64,000 bases of DNA from Sphingopyxis sp. QXT-31 (GTDB lineage Bacteria > Pseudomonadota > Alphaproteobacteria > Sphingomonadales > Sphingomonadaceae). The first letter of the stretch is position 1; each line of letters starts with the position of its first letter. Position numbers and translations under genes: made by a program. The stretch spans positions 2,790,001 through 2,854,000 of the forward strand of contig NZ_CP019449.1 in NCBI RefSeq assembly GCF_001984035.1, in the 5' to 3' direction. Below are positions 44,093-56,210 of this stretch, piece after piece. The notes under the pieces were generated by a model. That model was not told the DNA's origin, made no database searches, and saw only the letters and a list, made by a program, of their open reading frames with translations.

Positions 44093-44900
44093 GGCCAGAC
44101 GGGCGAGCCAAGCTCTCGACCCAGCGCGTCAATACCGCCTGCGCCGGTGCGGTGTAAGCGAGCTCGTGCCCCGTACCCGCGACCAAGGCGACGGTCGCAT
44201 CGGGCCGCGCCGCCTTGAGCCTGTCGAGATTGTCGGGCTTGACCAGCGTGTCGGCGTCGCCGTGGAGCAGGAAGACCGGCGCCGCGACCCGGCCGAGCTT
44301 CGCCGCATTGTCGAAGCGGTCGCGCACCAGCCAGCGCGGGATGAGCGGCACCTGGCTCTGCACCACCGCGGGCAGGTCGGAGAAGCCCGAGACGAGGATC
44401 AGCGCGGCGACCTTATGGCGCCGCGCCATCTCGGTCGCGGGCCCCGAGCCGATCGAGTTGCCAACGACGACGATATCGTGCGGCGCCACCCCCGCGTCGG
44501 CCAGCCAGCGCATCGCGGCTTCGCCGTCGCGATAGAAGCCCGCCTCGCCCGGCGATCCCGGATTGCCGCCATAGCCGCGATATTCGGCGAGCAGCAGGCC
44601 ATGGCCAGCTCCCGCGGGTCCGCGGGTCGCTTCGATCGCGCCGAGCATATTGTCGCCATTGCCGTGAAAGAAGAGCAGGGTCTTTTTGCCCGGCGCCGCG
44701 GGCCGGTAGAAGGCCGACAGACGCAGCCCGTCGTCGGTCGCCGTATGGACGAGTGCGAAACCCGGCGGCGGTTCGGCTGGATATTGGCCGGGGGCCGGAA
44801 AGAGCAGGCGGCGCTGCTGCGTATAGAGGATCGCGGTCGCCGCGAGCGCGAAGACCAGCAGGAACAGCAGCCCATTCGCCGCGATTTTCACCCCCCGCAC
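44070..44900 (-). CDS. Alpha/beta hydrolase, membrane-anchored
   Basis: A 276-residue protein. An N-terminal membrane helix (ANGLLFLLVFALAATAILY) is followed by an alpha/beta-hydrolase fold: LLFFHGNGDNM, AEYRGYGGNPGSP and the nucleophile motif VVGNSIGSG, with the catalytic Asp and His in LLHGDADTLV and GTGHELAY. Similar to the BEM46/YfhR group. Substrate unknown. Its 5' end overlaps the dienelactone hydrolase stop by 13 bases, indicating co-transcription. Confidence 0.88.
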   Translation of the reverse strand: MRGVKIAANGLLFLLVFALAATAILYTQQRRLLFPAPGQYPAEPPPGFALVHTATDDGLRLSAFYRPAAPGKKTLLFFHGNGDNMLGAIEATRGPAGAGHGLLLAEYRGYGGNPGSPGEAGFYRDGEAAMRWLADAGVAPHDIVVVGNSIGSGPATEMARRHKVAALILVSGFSDLPAVVQSQVPLIPRWLVRDRFDNAAKLGRVAAPVFLLHGDADTLVKPDNLDRLKAARPDATVALVAGTGHELAYTAPAQAVLTRWVESLARPSGLKAPPQG

Positions 44901-45565
44901 GCCTTGAACAGCATCAGCGTGCGTTCGCGCGCCAGCTCGCTCGACGGCTCGTGATAATCCTTGCGACGGTCGCTGTTGAAGCCGTGGTTGGCGTCATAGA
45001 CGAAGATCTGCGCGGTCGGATGGTCCTTCGCGATCAGCGCCTCGACCCCTTCCATTGGGATGCCCGCGTCGAAGCGGCCGAAATGGGCGATGGTCGCGCA
45101 AGCGGGCGCCTGGTCGGCGAACTGCGTGGGGACGAGGCTGCCGTAATAAGAGGATGCCGCGGCGAGGTCGGGGCTGATCTGCGCCATCCGCCACGCGACC
45201 GATCCGCCATAACAATAGCCGGTGATGAAGACGTGGCCGCGGCCCTTGAGCGCGTCGATGCAGGTTTGCGCATCCTTCAGGCTTTGCTCGAAGGGATGGA
45301 GTTCGCGCGCCAGCTGGACCGCGCGTTCGAACTGCGGCCCCGAATAGTCGCTCTCGAACCCCGGATGCTCGCGGTCGAAGATCGCGGGGGCGAGCACCTC
45401 ATAACCGTCGGCGGCATATTCGTCGCACAGGTCGCGGATATGGTCGGTGACCCCGAAGATTTCCTGGATCAGCACGAGCCCGCCGCGGCGTTCGCCTTCG
45501 GGCTCGGCATGATAGACCGCGATCTCGGCGCCGTCGTCCATCGTCATCCGGATCATCTCGCCCAT
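44888..45565 (-). CDS. Dienelactone hydrolase family protein
   Basis: A 225-residue protein. The signature motif GYCYGGSVAW has a cysteine nucleophile, as in dienelactone hydrolases; EIFGVTDHIRDLCDEYAADG is the family start, and FVYDANHGFNSD holds the catalytic His. Dienelactone hydrolase acts in chlorocatechol breakdown, but many members have other ester substrates. Start at the ATG at 45565 with GAGGGG upstream; longer frames run into a repeat. Confidence 0.92.
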   Translation of the reverse strand: MGEMIRMTMDDGAEIAVYHAEPEGERRGGLVLIQEIFGVTDHIRDLCDEYAADGYEVLAPAIFDREHPGFESDYSGPQFERAVQLARELHPFEQSLKDAQTCIDALKGRGHVFITGYCYGGSVAWRMAQISPDLAAASSYYGSLVPTQFADQAPACATIAHFGRFDAGIPMEGVEALIAKDHPTAQIFVYDANHGFNSDRRKDYHEPSSELARERTLMLFKACGG

Positions 45566-45580
45566 ATGCGTACCCCTCAT

Positions 45581-45670
45581 CCGTTTGGACTGAGCTTGTC
45601 GAAGTTCCGTCCTTCTGTCTCTCGATCTTTGAAGAAAGAACGGCCCTTCGACAAGCTCAGGGCGAACGGG
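45581..45670. repeat. Dispersed inverted repeat (GAGCTTGTCGAA type)
   Basis: CCGTTTGGACTGAGCTTGTC at 45581 and TTCGACAAGCTCAGGGCGAA at its other side form an imperfect inverted repeat with a 45-base centre. This type of intergenic palindrome is common in proteobacteria. The atp promoter should lie between here and 45822; I could not place it. Confidence 0.75.
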
Positions 45671-45822
45671 TTTTGGAGGGCAGTGGGATTCACCCCACCC
45701 TCGCCTTGCATTGCAGCACAATCGTTGCTACGCGCGCCGCGACTGTGCAGCGGGGGTGTTTTCGGACGCCATGAAATCCGCGCAGCCATCCCCCAAGGGA
45801 TCGTAGAAAAGGACTTTCGCGC

Positions 45823-46389
45823 GTGGAGAATTCCGGCGGCATTCAGGGCAACATCACGGCGGGCCTCGCGGGCCGCTATGCGGTCGCTTTGTTCGATCTG
45901 GCCCGCGAATCGAATGCGATCGACGCGGTCGCGGGGAGCCTCGCCGACCTCAGCGCAGGCCTCGCCGAATCGGCCGACCTGTCGGCGCTGATCGCGAGCC
46001 CCGTCGTCGGCCGCACCGACGCCGCGAACGCGATCGAGGCGGTCGCCAAGGCGATGAAGCTCGATTCGCTGACGACCAAGTTCCTCGGCGTGCTCGCCGA
46101 CAACCGCCGCCTGGCCGATCTGCCCAGGATGATCGACGCCTATGGCGCGATCGTCGCCGATCACCGCGGCGAAGTGACCGCCAAGGTCACCAGCGCGCAC
46201 CCGCTGACCGCCGAACAGCTGAAAGCGCTGACGGCGAACCTCAAAACCCGTGTCGGCCGCGATGTCGCGGTTGCCACCACCGTCGATCCCGCCATCCTCG
46301 GCGGCCTCGTCGTCCAGCTGGGCAGCCAGCTGATCGACGGGAGCATCCGTACCCGTCTCAATAGCTTCGCGACTGCGATGAAAGGCTGA
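45823..46389 (+). CDS. atpH: ATP synthase F1 delta subunit
   Basis: A 188-residue stalk protein of usual length (AAGLAGRYAVALFDLARE-like start, then TAHPLTAEQ and QLIDGSIRTRL at the end). It links F1 to the b subunits. The start is GTG at 45823 with AAGGA nine bases upstream. First gene of the alphaproteobacterial F1 operon; the F0 genes are elsewhere. Confidence 0.95.
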   Translation: MENSGGIQGNITAGLAGRYAVALFDLARESNAIDAVAGSLADLSAGLAESADLSALIASPVVGRTDAANAIEAVAKAMKLDSLTTKFLGVLADNRRLADLPRMIDAYGAIVADHRGEVTAKVTSAHPLTAEQLKALTANLKTRVGRDVAVATTVDPAILGGLVVQLGSQLIDGSIRTRLNSFATAMKG

Positions 46390-47922
<1,533 letters not shown>

Positions 47923-47934
47923 CCCACCCACCTC

Positions 47935-47992
47935 GTCACCCCGGCGAAGGCCGGGGTCTCGAAGGTGAGATCCCGGCCTTCGCCGGGATGAC
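47935..47992. repeat. REP-like hairpin between atpA and atpG
   Basis: GTCACCCCGGCGAAGGCCGG (from 47935) pairs with CCCGGCCTTCGCCGGGATGA at the other end to form a long stem within the 95-bp atpA-atpG gap. It could stabilise upstream mRNA or tune expression within the operon. Confidence 0.8.
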
Positions 47993-48017
47993 GACAAAAA
48001 GGTAAAAGACGGGACTT

Positions 48018-48893
48018 ATGGCCAGTCTGAAGGAACTCAAAGGGCGGATCGTCTCGGTCAAATCGACCCAGAAGATCACCAAGGCCAAGAAGATGGTCGC
48101 CGCCGCCAAGCTGCGCAAGGCGCAGGCGGCCGCCGAGGCCGCGCGCCCCTATGCCGAGCGTCTCGAGCGCGTCGTCGCCAGCCTCGCGTCGAAGGTCGGC
48201 GCGTCGGATTCGGCGCCGAAGCTGCTGTCGGGCACCGGGAAGAGCGACACGCACCTGCTCGTGGTGCTCAACAGCGACCGCGGCCTGGCCGGCGCGTTCA
48301 ATTCGAACATCGTCAAGGCCGCGCGCGACAAGGCGCTGGAGCTGCAGGCGCAGGGCAAAAAGGTCGTCTTCTTCCTGATCGGCCGTAAGGGCCGCCCGGT
48401 GATCAGCCGGCTCTTTCCCGGCCAGATCATCGAGCAGTATGAGACGACCGGCATCCGCGACATCGGCTTCGACCAGGCGAGCGACATCTCGGCAAAGGTC
48501 ATGGAGCTGTACGAAGCCGGCGCGTTCGACGTCGCGCATCTCTTCTATTCGAAGTTCCGCTCGGCGCTGCTCCAGATCGCGACCGGCCAGCAGATGATCC
48601 CGGTTCCGCCGCCCGCCGACGTCCCCGCCTCGAGCGGCGCCGCGGTCGAGTACGAGCCCGACGAGGAAGCGATCCTCGCCGACCTGCTCCCGCGCAACGT
48701 CACCATCCAGATCTTCAAGGGCCTCCTTGAAAACGCCGCGTCCGAACAGGGCGCGTCGATGACCGCGATGGACAATGCGACGCGCAACGCGGGCGACCTG
48801 ATCAACAAGCTGACCATCGTGTACAACCGTACGCGCCAGGCGGCGATCACCACCGAACTTATCGAGATTATCGCCGGCGCCGAAGCGCTGTAA
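48018..48893 (+). CDS. atpG: ATP synthase F1 gamma subunit
   Basis: A 291-residue rotor shaft subunit beginning [20 protein letters not shown] and ending [20 protein letters not shown], both typical. It transmits rotation to the catalytic hexamer. Located between atpA and atpD; 25 bases separate it from atpD. Confidence 0.97.
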   Translation: MASLKELKGRIVSVKSTQKITKAKKMVAAAKLRKAQAAAEAARPYAERLERVVASLASKVGASDSAPKLLSGTGKSDTHLLVVLNSDRGLAGAFNSNIVKAARDKALELQAQGKKVVFFLIGRKGRPVISRLFPGQIIEQYETTGIRDIGFDQASDISAKVMELYEAGAFDVAHLFYSKFRSALLQIATGQQMIPVPPPADVPASSGAAVEYEPDEEAILADLLPRNVTIQIFKGLLENAASEQGASMTAMDNATRNAGDLINKLTIVYNRTRQAAITTELIEIIAGAEAL

Positions 48894-50459
<1,566 letters not shown>

Positions 50460-50504
50460 TGAACCTGTGCACCTCCCCCGCGGGAGGGGCTCCAAGGAAG
50501 TGAA

Positions 50505-50762
50505 ATGGCTCTGAAATTCGAACTCGTCACCCCCGCCCGCCTCGAGCGGACCGCGGACGTCTATATGGTCACCGTACCGGGCAGCGAGGGCGACTTCTCG
50601 GTGCTCGAGGGCCATGCGCCCTTCATGGCGACGCTGCGAAACGGCCCGCTGACCATCTATGCCAAGCAGGGCGCCGAGCCCGAGACGATCGAGGTCGAAG
50701 GCGGCTTCGCCGAGGTCAACGAAGCGGGCCTGACCGTCCTCGCCGAGCATATCGCCGGCTGA
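50505..50762 (+). CDS. atpC: ATP synthase F1 epsilon subunit
   Basis: An 85-residue protein, shorter than the common 130-140 because it lacks most of the C-terminal helical domain; short forms are normal in many alphaproteobacteria. It has [36 protein letters not shown] and [21 protein letters not shown] lies upstream. Last gene of the operon, followed by a strong terminator. Confidence 0.95.
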   Translation: MALKFELVTPARLERTADVYMVTVPGSEGDFSVLEGHAPFMATLRNGPLTIYAKQGAEPETIEVEGGFAEVNEAGLTVLAEHIAG

Positions 50763-50785
50763 TGCCTTAACCGCCCGATCCGGCA

Positions 50786-50822
50786 GAAAAACGCCCGCAT
50801 CCCCTCGATGCGGGCGTTTTTG
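50786..50822 (+). terminator. Rho-independent terminator of the atp operon
   Basis: AAAAACGCCCGCATC / GATGCGGGCGTTTTT forms a perfect stem with a T-run. It is symmetrical enough to work in both directions. Confidence 0.93.
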
Positions 50823-50959
50823 CGTCTGCCGCCCGGGCCCGCGCCACCCGGTCATTAGGACAATGTCAAAGTTTCCGCGCTATTCACCCTGTCGATTGGG
50901 GGTTCGTCCGCCTTGGCGGCGACACATCCATGGATATGATTCGGAAGCAGGACAGCATC

Positions 50960-52447
50960 ATGAGCGCATTCGGACGCCGCCCCGGTACCGCAGGACGCCC
51001 CGCCTTTGGCGTGGCGAAGCCGATGCAGGGCGGCGCGGGTAGTGGCGGCGGCCAGTTTCCGGCGCTGGACATGGCGCCGATGGCCGATCCGGGCGTAACG
51101 GCGCCCGTCCCCGAAATGGAGGCGATGGAGCGGCTCAACCAGCGCTCGACGGCCGAGGCGATGGAGCCCGAAAAGGCGCAGGGCTTCGAAGCCAGCGTCC
51201 ACAAGATCAAGGAACAGGTGTTGCCGCGCCTGCTCGAACGCGTCGACCCCGAGGCGGCGGCGACGCTCAGCAAGGACGAGCTGACCGAAGAATTCCGCCC
51301 GATCATCCTCGAAGTGCTCGCCGAGCTGCGCATCACGCTCAACCGCCGCGAGCAGTTCGCGCTCGAAAAAGTGCTGGTCGACGAGCTGCTGGGTTTCGGA
51401 CCGCTCGAAGAGCTGCTCGCCGATCCCGACATTTCCGACATCATGGTCAACGGGCCGTACCAGACCTATATCGAACGCAAGGGTCAGCTGGTCATCGCGC
51501 CGATCCAGTTCCGCGACGAACAGCATCTGTTCCAGATCGCGCAGCGCATCTGCAACCAGGTCGGCCGCCGCGTCGACCAGACCACACCGCTCGCCGACGC
51601 CCGCCTCAAGGACGGCAGCCGCGTCAACGTGATCGTCCCGCCGCTGAGCCTGCGCGGGACCGCGATCTCGATCCGTAAATTCTCGGCCAAGCCGATCACG
51701 CTCGACATGCTGTGCCAGTGGGGCGCGATGAGCCAGAAGATGTGCACCGCGCTGAAGATCGCGGGCGCCAGCCGCTTCAACATCGTCATCTCGGGCGGTA
51801 CCGGCTCGGGCAAGACGACGATGCTCAACGCGCTGTCGAAAATGATCGACCCCGGCGAACGCGTGCTGACGATCGAGGACGCCGCCGAACTCCGGCTGCA
51901 GCAGCCGCACTGGCTGCCGCTCGAAACGCGCCCCGCGAACCTCGAGGGCAATGGCGCGATCCACATGGGCGACCTCGTCAAGAACGCGCTGCGTATGCGC
52001 CCCGACCGCATCATCATGGGCGAGGTTCGCGGCGCCGAATGTTTCGACCTGCTCGCCGCGATGAACACCGGTCACGACGGGTCGATGTGCACGCTGCACA
52101 GCAACAGCCCGCGCGAATGCCTCGGCCGTATGGAAAATATGGTGCTGATGGGCGACGTGAAGATTCCGAAGGAAGCGATTTCGAAGCAGATCGCCGACTC
52201 GGTCGACCTGGTCATCCAGATCAAGCGCCTGCGCGACGGCTCGCGCCGCGTCACCAACGTCACCGAGGTGATCGGCATGGAAGGCGACGTCATCGTCACC
52301 CAGGAATTGTTCAAATTCGAATATATGGACGAGGACAAGGACGGAAAGATCATGGGCGAATATCGCTCAATGGGCCTGCGCCCCTACACGCTGGAAAAGG
52401 CGCGCCAGTTCGGCTTCGACCAGCCCTATCTCGAGGCCTGCCTCTAA
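50960..52447 (+). CDS. cpaF: CpaF/TadA-type secretion ATPase
   Basis: A 495-residue ATPase of the type II/IV secretion superfamily, with a glycine/alanine-rich N-terminus, PDISDIMVNGPYQTYIERKG, Walker A ISGGTGSGKTTMLN, LTIEDAAELRLQQPHW (Asp box), and the His box DGSMCTLHSNSPRE. It should power assembly of Flp/Tad pili, but no other tad genes are in the window. Start at the ATG at 50960, chosen for AGGA seven bases upstream; an ATG ten codons earlier (50930) lacks one. Confidence 0.93.
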   Translation: MSAFGRRPGTAGRPAFGVAKPMQGGAGSGGGQFPALDMAPMADPGVTAPVPEMEAMERLNQRSTAEAMEPEKAQGFEASVHKIKEQVLPRLLERVDPEAAATLSKDELTEEFRPIILEVLAELRITLNRREQFALEKVLVDELLGFGPLEELLADPDISDIMVNGPYQTYIERKGQLVIAPIQFRDEQHLFQIAQRICNQVGRRVDQTTPLADARLKDGSRVNVIVPPLSLRGTAISIRKFSAKPITLDMLCQWGAMSQKMCTALKIAGASRFNIVISGGTGSGKTTMLNALSKMIDPGERVLTIEDAAELRLQQPHWLPLETRPANLEGNGAIHMGDLVKNALRMRPDRIIMGEVRGAECFDLLAAMNTGHDGSMCTLHSNSPRECLGRMENMVLMGDVKIPKEAISKQIADSVDLVIQIKRLRDGSRRVTNVTEVIGMEGDVIVTQELFKFEYMDEDKDGKIMGEYRSMGLRPYTLEKARQFGFDQPYLEACL

Positions 52448-53436
52448 GGCAGATAGCGGAGCTGTTTCCCGGCGAGTTCGGGAAACACCTTGCCCACCTT
52501 GGCGATCAGATAGTCGCCGTAAGTGCCGCCCGCATCATGGACGTCGAGGCCGTCCCAGCGCGGCAGCAGCCGCGCCGTCGCCGGAATCGGCAACGGATCG
52601 ACCGACGCCGCAAAATCGGGATCGTAGAACAAGGGCCACGACAGCCGCTCCTGCCCCGATTCGTTGATCACGCGGTGCGGCGCCGAACGGAAGCGCCCGC
52701 GCGTCAGCCGCTCGAACATGTCGCCGATATTGATCACCAGGCTGCGCCCGCGCGGCGGCACCGCGATCCAGCTGCCGTCGGCCGCGCGCACCTCGAGCCC
52801 GCCGTGCCTGTCCTGCCCGAGCAGGGTGAGCAGGCCGTAATCGCTATGCTCGCCGACGCCCAAGTCGTCGGCCGCGCCGCCCGGCGGATAATGGAAGATA
52901 CGGAACAGCAGGGTCGGACGCCGCGTAATCCCCGTCGCGAAATGATCGGCGGCGAGGCCCAGCGCGAGCGCCATCCCGCGCATCAGCGCCCCGGCCGCCG
53001 CGACCGCCGCCGCCAGATAATCCTCGACCGCACCACGCAGTTCGGGAAGCGCCGCGGGCCACAGATTGGCCCCGTGCAGCGGCCAGCCCGCTGCGACGCG
53101 CGCATCGCCCGGTCCCAGCTCCTCGCCCAGATACAGCCCCTCCTTGCGGTCGGGCCGCCCCGAGGTCAGTTCGCCGCCCAGCGGAAACCAGCCGCGCCAG
53201 GCGGTGCCGCCATAGGCCATCGCGATCGCCGCCTTCTCGGCTTCGGGCAGCGCGAAGAAGGCGTGGCTCGCCGCCTCGAGCCGCTCGGACAGGCCGTCGG
53301 CGATGCCGTGACCCTCGGCATAGAAAAATCCGAACTCGGCGCTCGCCGCGCCGATCGCTTCGGTGGTGCGCCGGACCGCGGCGACATCGTCCATCGCCCG
53401 CAGCGGCGCGATATCGATGACGGGCAGCGTGGTCAT
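52444..53436 (-). CDS. 2OG-Fe(II) oxygenase, isopenicillin N synthase-like
   Basis: A 330-residue enzyme with the usual N-terminal DIOX_N (PVIDIAPLRAMDDVAAVRRT, FGFFYAEGHGI) and a 2OG-Fe(II) domain. The metal ligands are the His and Asp of GEHSDYGLLTLL and the His of SAPHRVINE; RLSWPLFYDPDF holds the 2-oxoglutarate-binding Arg. Substrate unknown. Its stop overlaps the end of cpaF by four bases (convergent). The start overlaps the small upstream gene by ATGA. Confidence 0.92.
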   Translation of the reverse strand: MTTLPVIDIAPLRAMDDVAAVRRTTEAIGAASAEFGFFYAEGHGIADGLSERLEAASHAFFALPEAEKAAIAMAYGGTAWRGWFPLGGELTSGRPDRKEGLYLGEELGPGDARVAAGWPLHGANLWPAALPELRGAVEDYLAAAVAAAGALMRGMALALGLAADHFATGITRRPTLLFRIFHYPPGGAADDLGVGEHSDYGLLTLLGQDRHGGLEVRAADGSWIAVPPRGRSLVINIGDMFERLTRGRFRSAPHRVINESGQERLSWPLFYDPDFAASVDPLPIPATARLLPRWDGLDVHDAGGTYGDYLIAKVGKVFPELAGKQLRYLP

Positions 53437-53627
53437 GCGCGCCCCTGATGCACCCAGAAGGCGAGCGCGAAGATCGTCACGCACGCCGACGCCAGCGCGA
53501 TCCCGCGCCAGGGCATGAAGCCGACCTTGTCGACGTCGCGCCGATTGTTGCGGCGCCAGTTCGCCCATTCGGAGACGGCGCACAATATCGCGGCGCCGAT
53601 GCTCACCGACAGCATGGACACTTGCAT
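53433..53627 (-). CDS. Small two-helix membrane protein
   Basis: A 64-residue protein with hydrophobic segments VSMLSVSIGAAILCAVSEWA and GIALASACVTIFALAFWV. Its stop overlaps the oxygenase start by four bases (ATGA) and AAGGGAAGGG lies ahead of its ATG, which supports a real, coupled gene. No family recognised. It may be a membrane partner of the oxygenase. Confidence 0.72.
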   Translation of the reverse strand: MQVSMLSVSIGAAILCAVSEWANWRRNNRRDVDKVGFMPWRGIALASACVTIFALAFWVHQGRA

Positions 53628-53708
53628 CTACGCCCTTCCCTTCGCACTATGGCCGTCCCCCAACCGGGCCGGCACCGACCGGCCCGTTCCCCAAGAGAGG
53701 TGCCCGAT

Positions 53709-54536
53709 ATGCGTCATTTCCATGCCGTTGCAAGTGCAGCGCTGATCGCCGTTGCCGCGTGCAGCGCGCCCACATCGAACGCCACCGCCAGCGAAGCCGC
53801 CAAGCCCGGCGACGCGATCGCGGCCGCGGTCGCCGCGCCGACGCGCACCCCGGCGAATGTCGCGCGCGACCAATATCGCCACCCCGCCGAAACGCTCGCC
53901 TTTTTCGGGGTGAAGCCCGGCGACACCGTGGTCGAGCTGTGGCCCGGCGGCGGCTGGTACACCGAAATCCTCGCGCCTTTGGCCAAGAGCGGCGGCGGCA
54001 TGCTCTATGTCGCGGCGCCGTGGGAGAAGGGACTCAACCGCTTCAAGGCCAAGCAGACCGCCGATGCCGCGACCTATGGCGCGGCCAAGCTCGCCGAATT
54101 CCCGCAGACGGGCGCGAATCCCAAGGTTCCCGACGGCAGCGCCGATGTCGTGCTGACCTTTCGTAACGTCCACAACTGGCGCTTCGACGGCACCGACAAC
54201 ACCGCCAATGCCTTCAGGCAGATCTTCGCAATGCTCAAACCCGGCGGCGTGCTCGGCGTCGTCGACCACCGGCTGAACGAGAGCGACGATGCGGCGAAGG
54301 AGGAAAAGTCGGGCTATATGAAGGAAAGCTCGATCATCGCCTTTGCCGAGGCCGCGGGCTTCAAGCTCGCCGCAAAGAGCGAGATCAACGCCAATCCGAA
54401 AGACACCAAGGATTATGAGAAGGGTGTCTGGACGCTGCCGCCGGTGCTGACCGAGGGCGAGAAGGACCGCGACAAATATGTCGCGATCGGCGAATCGGAC
54501 CGCATGACGCTCAAATTCGTGAAGCCCGCGAGCTGA
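53709..54536 (+). CDS. Class I methyltransferase-like protein with export signal
   Basis: A 275-residue protein. The start at 53709 has AGAGGTG upstream and a lipoprotein-like signal [18 protein letters not shown] (lipobox VAAC). The body has a Rossmann methyltransferase pattern ([46 protein letters not shown]). This is the COG4798-type group found in the periplasm. S-adenosylmethionine is not expected there, so the reaction is unclear. Its stop overlaps the CTG proposed as the aat start. Confidence 0.85.
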   Translation: MRHFHAVASAALIAVAACSAPTSNATASEAAKPGDAIAAAVAAPTRTPANVARDQYRHPAETLAFFGVKPGDTVVELWPGGGWYTEILAPLAKSGGGMLYVAAPWEKGLNRFKAKQTADAATYGAAKLAEFPQTGANPKVPDGSADVVLTFRNVHNWRFDGTDNTANAFRQIFAMLKPGGVLGVVDHRLNESDDAAKEEKSGYMKESSIIAFAEAAGFKLAAKSEINANPKDTKDYEKGVWTLPPVLTEGEKDRDKYVAIGESDRMTLKFVKPAS

Positions 54537-55315
54537 AGCCGTTTGAGACCATAGACCCCGCGCTGCTGCTCAGCGCCTATGCGCAGGGGCTGTTCCCGAT
54601 GGCCGACGCGGCGGACGACCCGTCGGTCCATTGGGTCGAGCCGCGGCTGCGCGCGATCCTGCCCTTGGACGGCTTCCGCCTGTCGCGCCGGCTGAAAAGG
54701 ACCATCGTCGGCGAGCATTTCCACGTCACCACCGACCGCGCCTTCGCCGACATGATGGCGCTGTGCGCCGAGCCCGCCGCCGACCGCCCGACGACGTGGA
54801 TCAACCCGGTGATCAAGGCAAGCTACGAGCGGCTCTTCCGCCTCGGCCACGCGCATAGCGTCGAATGCTGGCAGCAGGGCGCGCTGGTCGGCGGCCTCTA
54901 TGGCGTGACGCTGGGCCGCGCCTTTTTCGGCGAATCGATGGTCAGCCGGGCGCGCGACGCGTCGAAGGTCGCGCTCGCGCATCTCGTCGCGCGGCTGATC
55001 GCGGGCGGCTGGCAATTGCTCGACTGCCAGTTCATCACCCCGCATCTCGAATCGCTCGGCGCGATCGAGATCAGCCAGGCCGATTATCTGGCGCGACTTT
55101 ATTCGGTGTTGGCGGGGGCCGGCACGGTCGGCGCGGGCGCCGGCGCCGCGGCGGGCGCTGCTGGCGGAGTGCCTTCGCCACCGTTCGCGGCGGGCGACTG
55201 GGGGGCGCTGGACGCCTTGGGCGTAGCGGCACCTGACTCGGACTTGGGCACCGCGCGCGCGACGGGTTCGCCGCCCGGATATGTCATCGCGCAGCTTTTG
55301 ACGAACACGTCGTAG
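54533..55315 (+). CDS. aat: Leucyl/phenylalanyl-tRNA-protein transferase
   Basis: About 260 residues. It moves Leu or Phe from tRNA to N-terminal Lys/Arg of proteins (N-degron pathway). Family motifs are [61 protein letters not shown] and [19 protein letters not shown]. No ATG, GTG or TTG lies in frame before the conserved N-terminus; the first ATG (54599) would cut off [13 protein letters not shown] propose CTG at 54533, in a CTGA overlap with the previous stop. The 3' end overlaps the antisense DUF2155 gene by 217 bases; its last residues ([11 protein letters not shown]) seem genuine. Confidence 0.88.
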   Translation: MKPFETIDPALLLSAYAQGLFPMADAADDPSVHWVEPRLRAILPLDGFRLSRRLKRTIVGEHFHVTTDRAFADMMALCAEPAADRPTTWINPVIKASYERLFRLGHAHSVECWQQGALVGGLYGVTLGRAFFGESMVSRARDASKVALAHLVARLIAGGWQLLDCQFITPHLESLGAIEISQADYLARLYSVLAGAGTVGAGAGAAAGAAGGVPSPPFAAGDWGALDALGVAAPDSDLGTARATGSPPGYVIAQLLTNTS

Positions 55316-55755
55316 ATCGGGTGCTGGATCACGTTGCGCTCGGGGCGCTCGCGAAAGATCCAGCCCGAAAAGACGCGGTACCACTGGTCGTCGCGCTGGT
55401 CCTGCACCGTCAGCTGGACGAAGGCGCCGGTCTCGGGCGGATCTTCCCACGGCGCGGTCGTCTCGCAGGCGCGCAGGCGAACGATCGCGCGGCCGACGCG
55501 CGCGCTGTCGCCGGGCTTCATCTCGAGATCGCGGACGAGGCCGTTGCGCTTGTTGAGCAGGCCGACCACCGCGACACGCTCGGCCATCGGGGTGGCGCCC
55601 TCGATGCCGCCCACTTCGGCAGGCACGCGCTCGGACTTGGCGATCGTCTGGACGGTCGCGCTGCCCTTGCCCTTGGGCGCGCTGCGGTCGCAGCCGGCGA
55701 GCGCCGTCGCGGCGAGCAGCGCGACCAGCGCGGTCGGGATCGGGCGCACGCGCAT
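55099..55755 (-). CDS. DUF2155 domain-containing lipoprotein
   Basis: A 218-residue protein with signal [21 protein letters not shown] and lipobox LAGC. The DUF2155 core has [58 protein letters not shown] and IYDVFVKSC. The tail is an Ala/Pro-rich region. The last 217 bases run antisense to the 3' end of aat. In alphaproteobacteria it often sits between aat and the complex-I-related gene that follows here, so the gene order agrees. Function unknown. Confidence 0.9.
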   Translation of the reverse strand: MRVRPIPTALVALLAATALAGCDRSAPKGKGSATVQTIAKSERVPAEVGGIEGATPMAERVAVVGLLNKRNGLVRDLEMKPGDSARVGRAIVRLRACETTAPWEDPPETGAFVQLTVQDQRDDQWYRVFSGWIFRERPERNVIQHPIYDVFVKSCAMTYPGGEPVARAVPKSESGAATPKASSAPQSPAANGGEGTPPAAPAAAPAPAPTVPAPANTE

Positions 55756-55760
55756 GCGGT

Positions 55761-56147
55761 TCACTCGGCGCCGGGGCGCCACGCCTCGTAATCGCCGGTC
55801 GCGGCGGCGCGGCGGCCGCCGCGTTCGAGCGCGCCCGCGGGGCGATAGGCGCCCGTGCTGCCGGTCAGGTTCGCGGTCGGATCCTTCTCCCACGCGCGCG
55901 GCGCGGGCAGGACGTCGGCGGGAAGCTCGTCGAAGGTGCCGTGCAGCCAGCCGTGCCATTCGGGCGGCACGCGGCTCGCGTCATTGGGTCCGTTGTAGAT
56001 CACCCAGCGGCGATTGCCCTTTTTCGCGCGGTGATAGGTGTTGCCGAGGCTGTCCTCGCCGACCTTCTCGCCGCTCGCCCAGCTGTTCAGCAGCGTGCCG
56101 ACGGTCGCGCCGTCCCACCAGGTGAAAATCTTGCCTAAAATGCCCAT
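55761..56147 (-). CDS. NDUFA12-like protein (complex I 17.2-kDa subunit family)
   Basis: A 128-residue protein with MGILGKIFTWWDGATVGTLL, then GEDSLGNTYHRAKKGNRRWV, IYNGPNDASRVPPEWHGWLH and GTFDELP, matching the NDUFA12/B17.2 family. In mitochondria this accessory subunit sits on complex I; bacterial relatives are widespread in alphaproteobacteria. It precedes DUF2155 by five bases on the same strand. A role in NADH dehydrogenase assembly is likely. Confidence 0.94.
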   Translation of the reverse strand: MGILGKIFTWWDGATVGTLLNSWASGEKVGEDSLGNTYHRAKKGNRRWVIYNGPNDASRVPPEWHGWLHGTFDELPADVLPAPRAWEKDPTANLTGSTGAYRPAGALERGGRRAAATGDYEAWRPGAE

Positions 56148-56210
56148 GGCCGCGCGTTTACAGGCAAGCGGAGCGGTCGCGCAAGCGCCAAACCGCCTCG
56201 CCGCGCCCGA

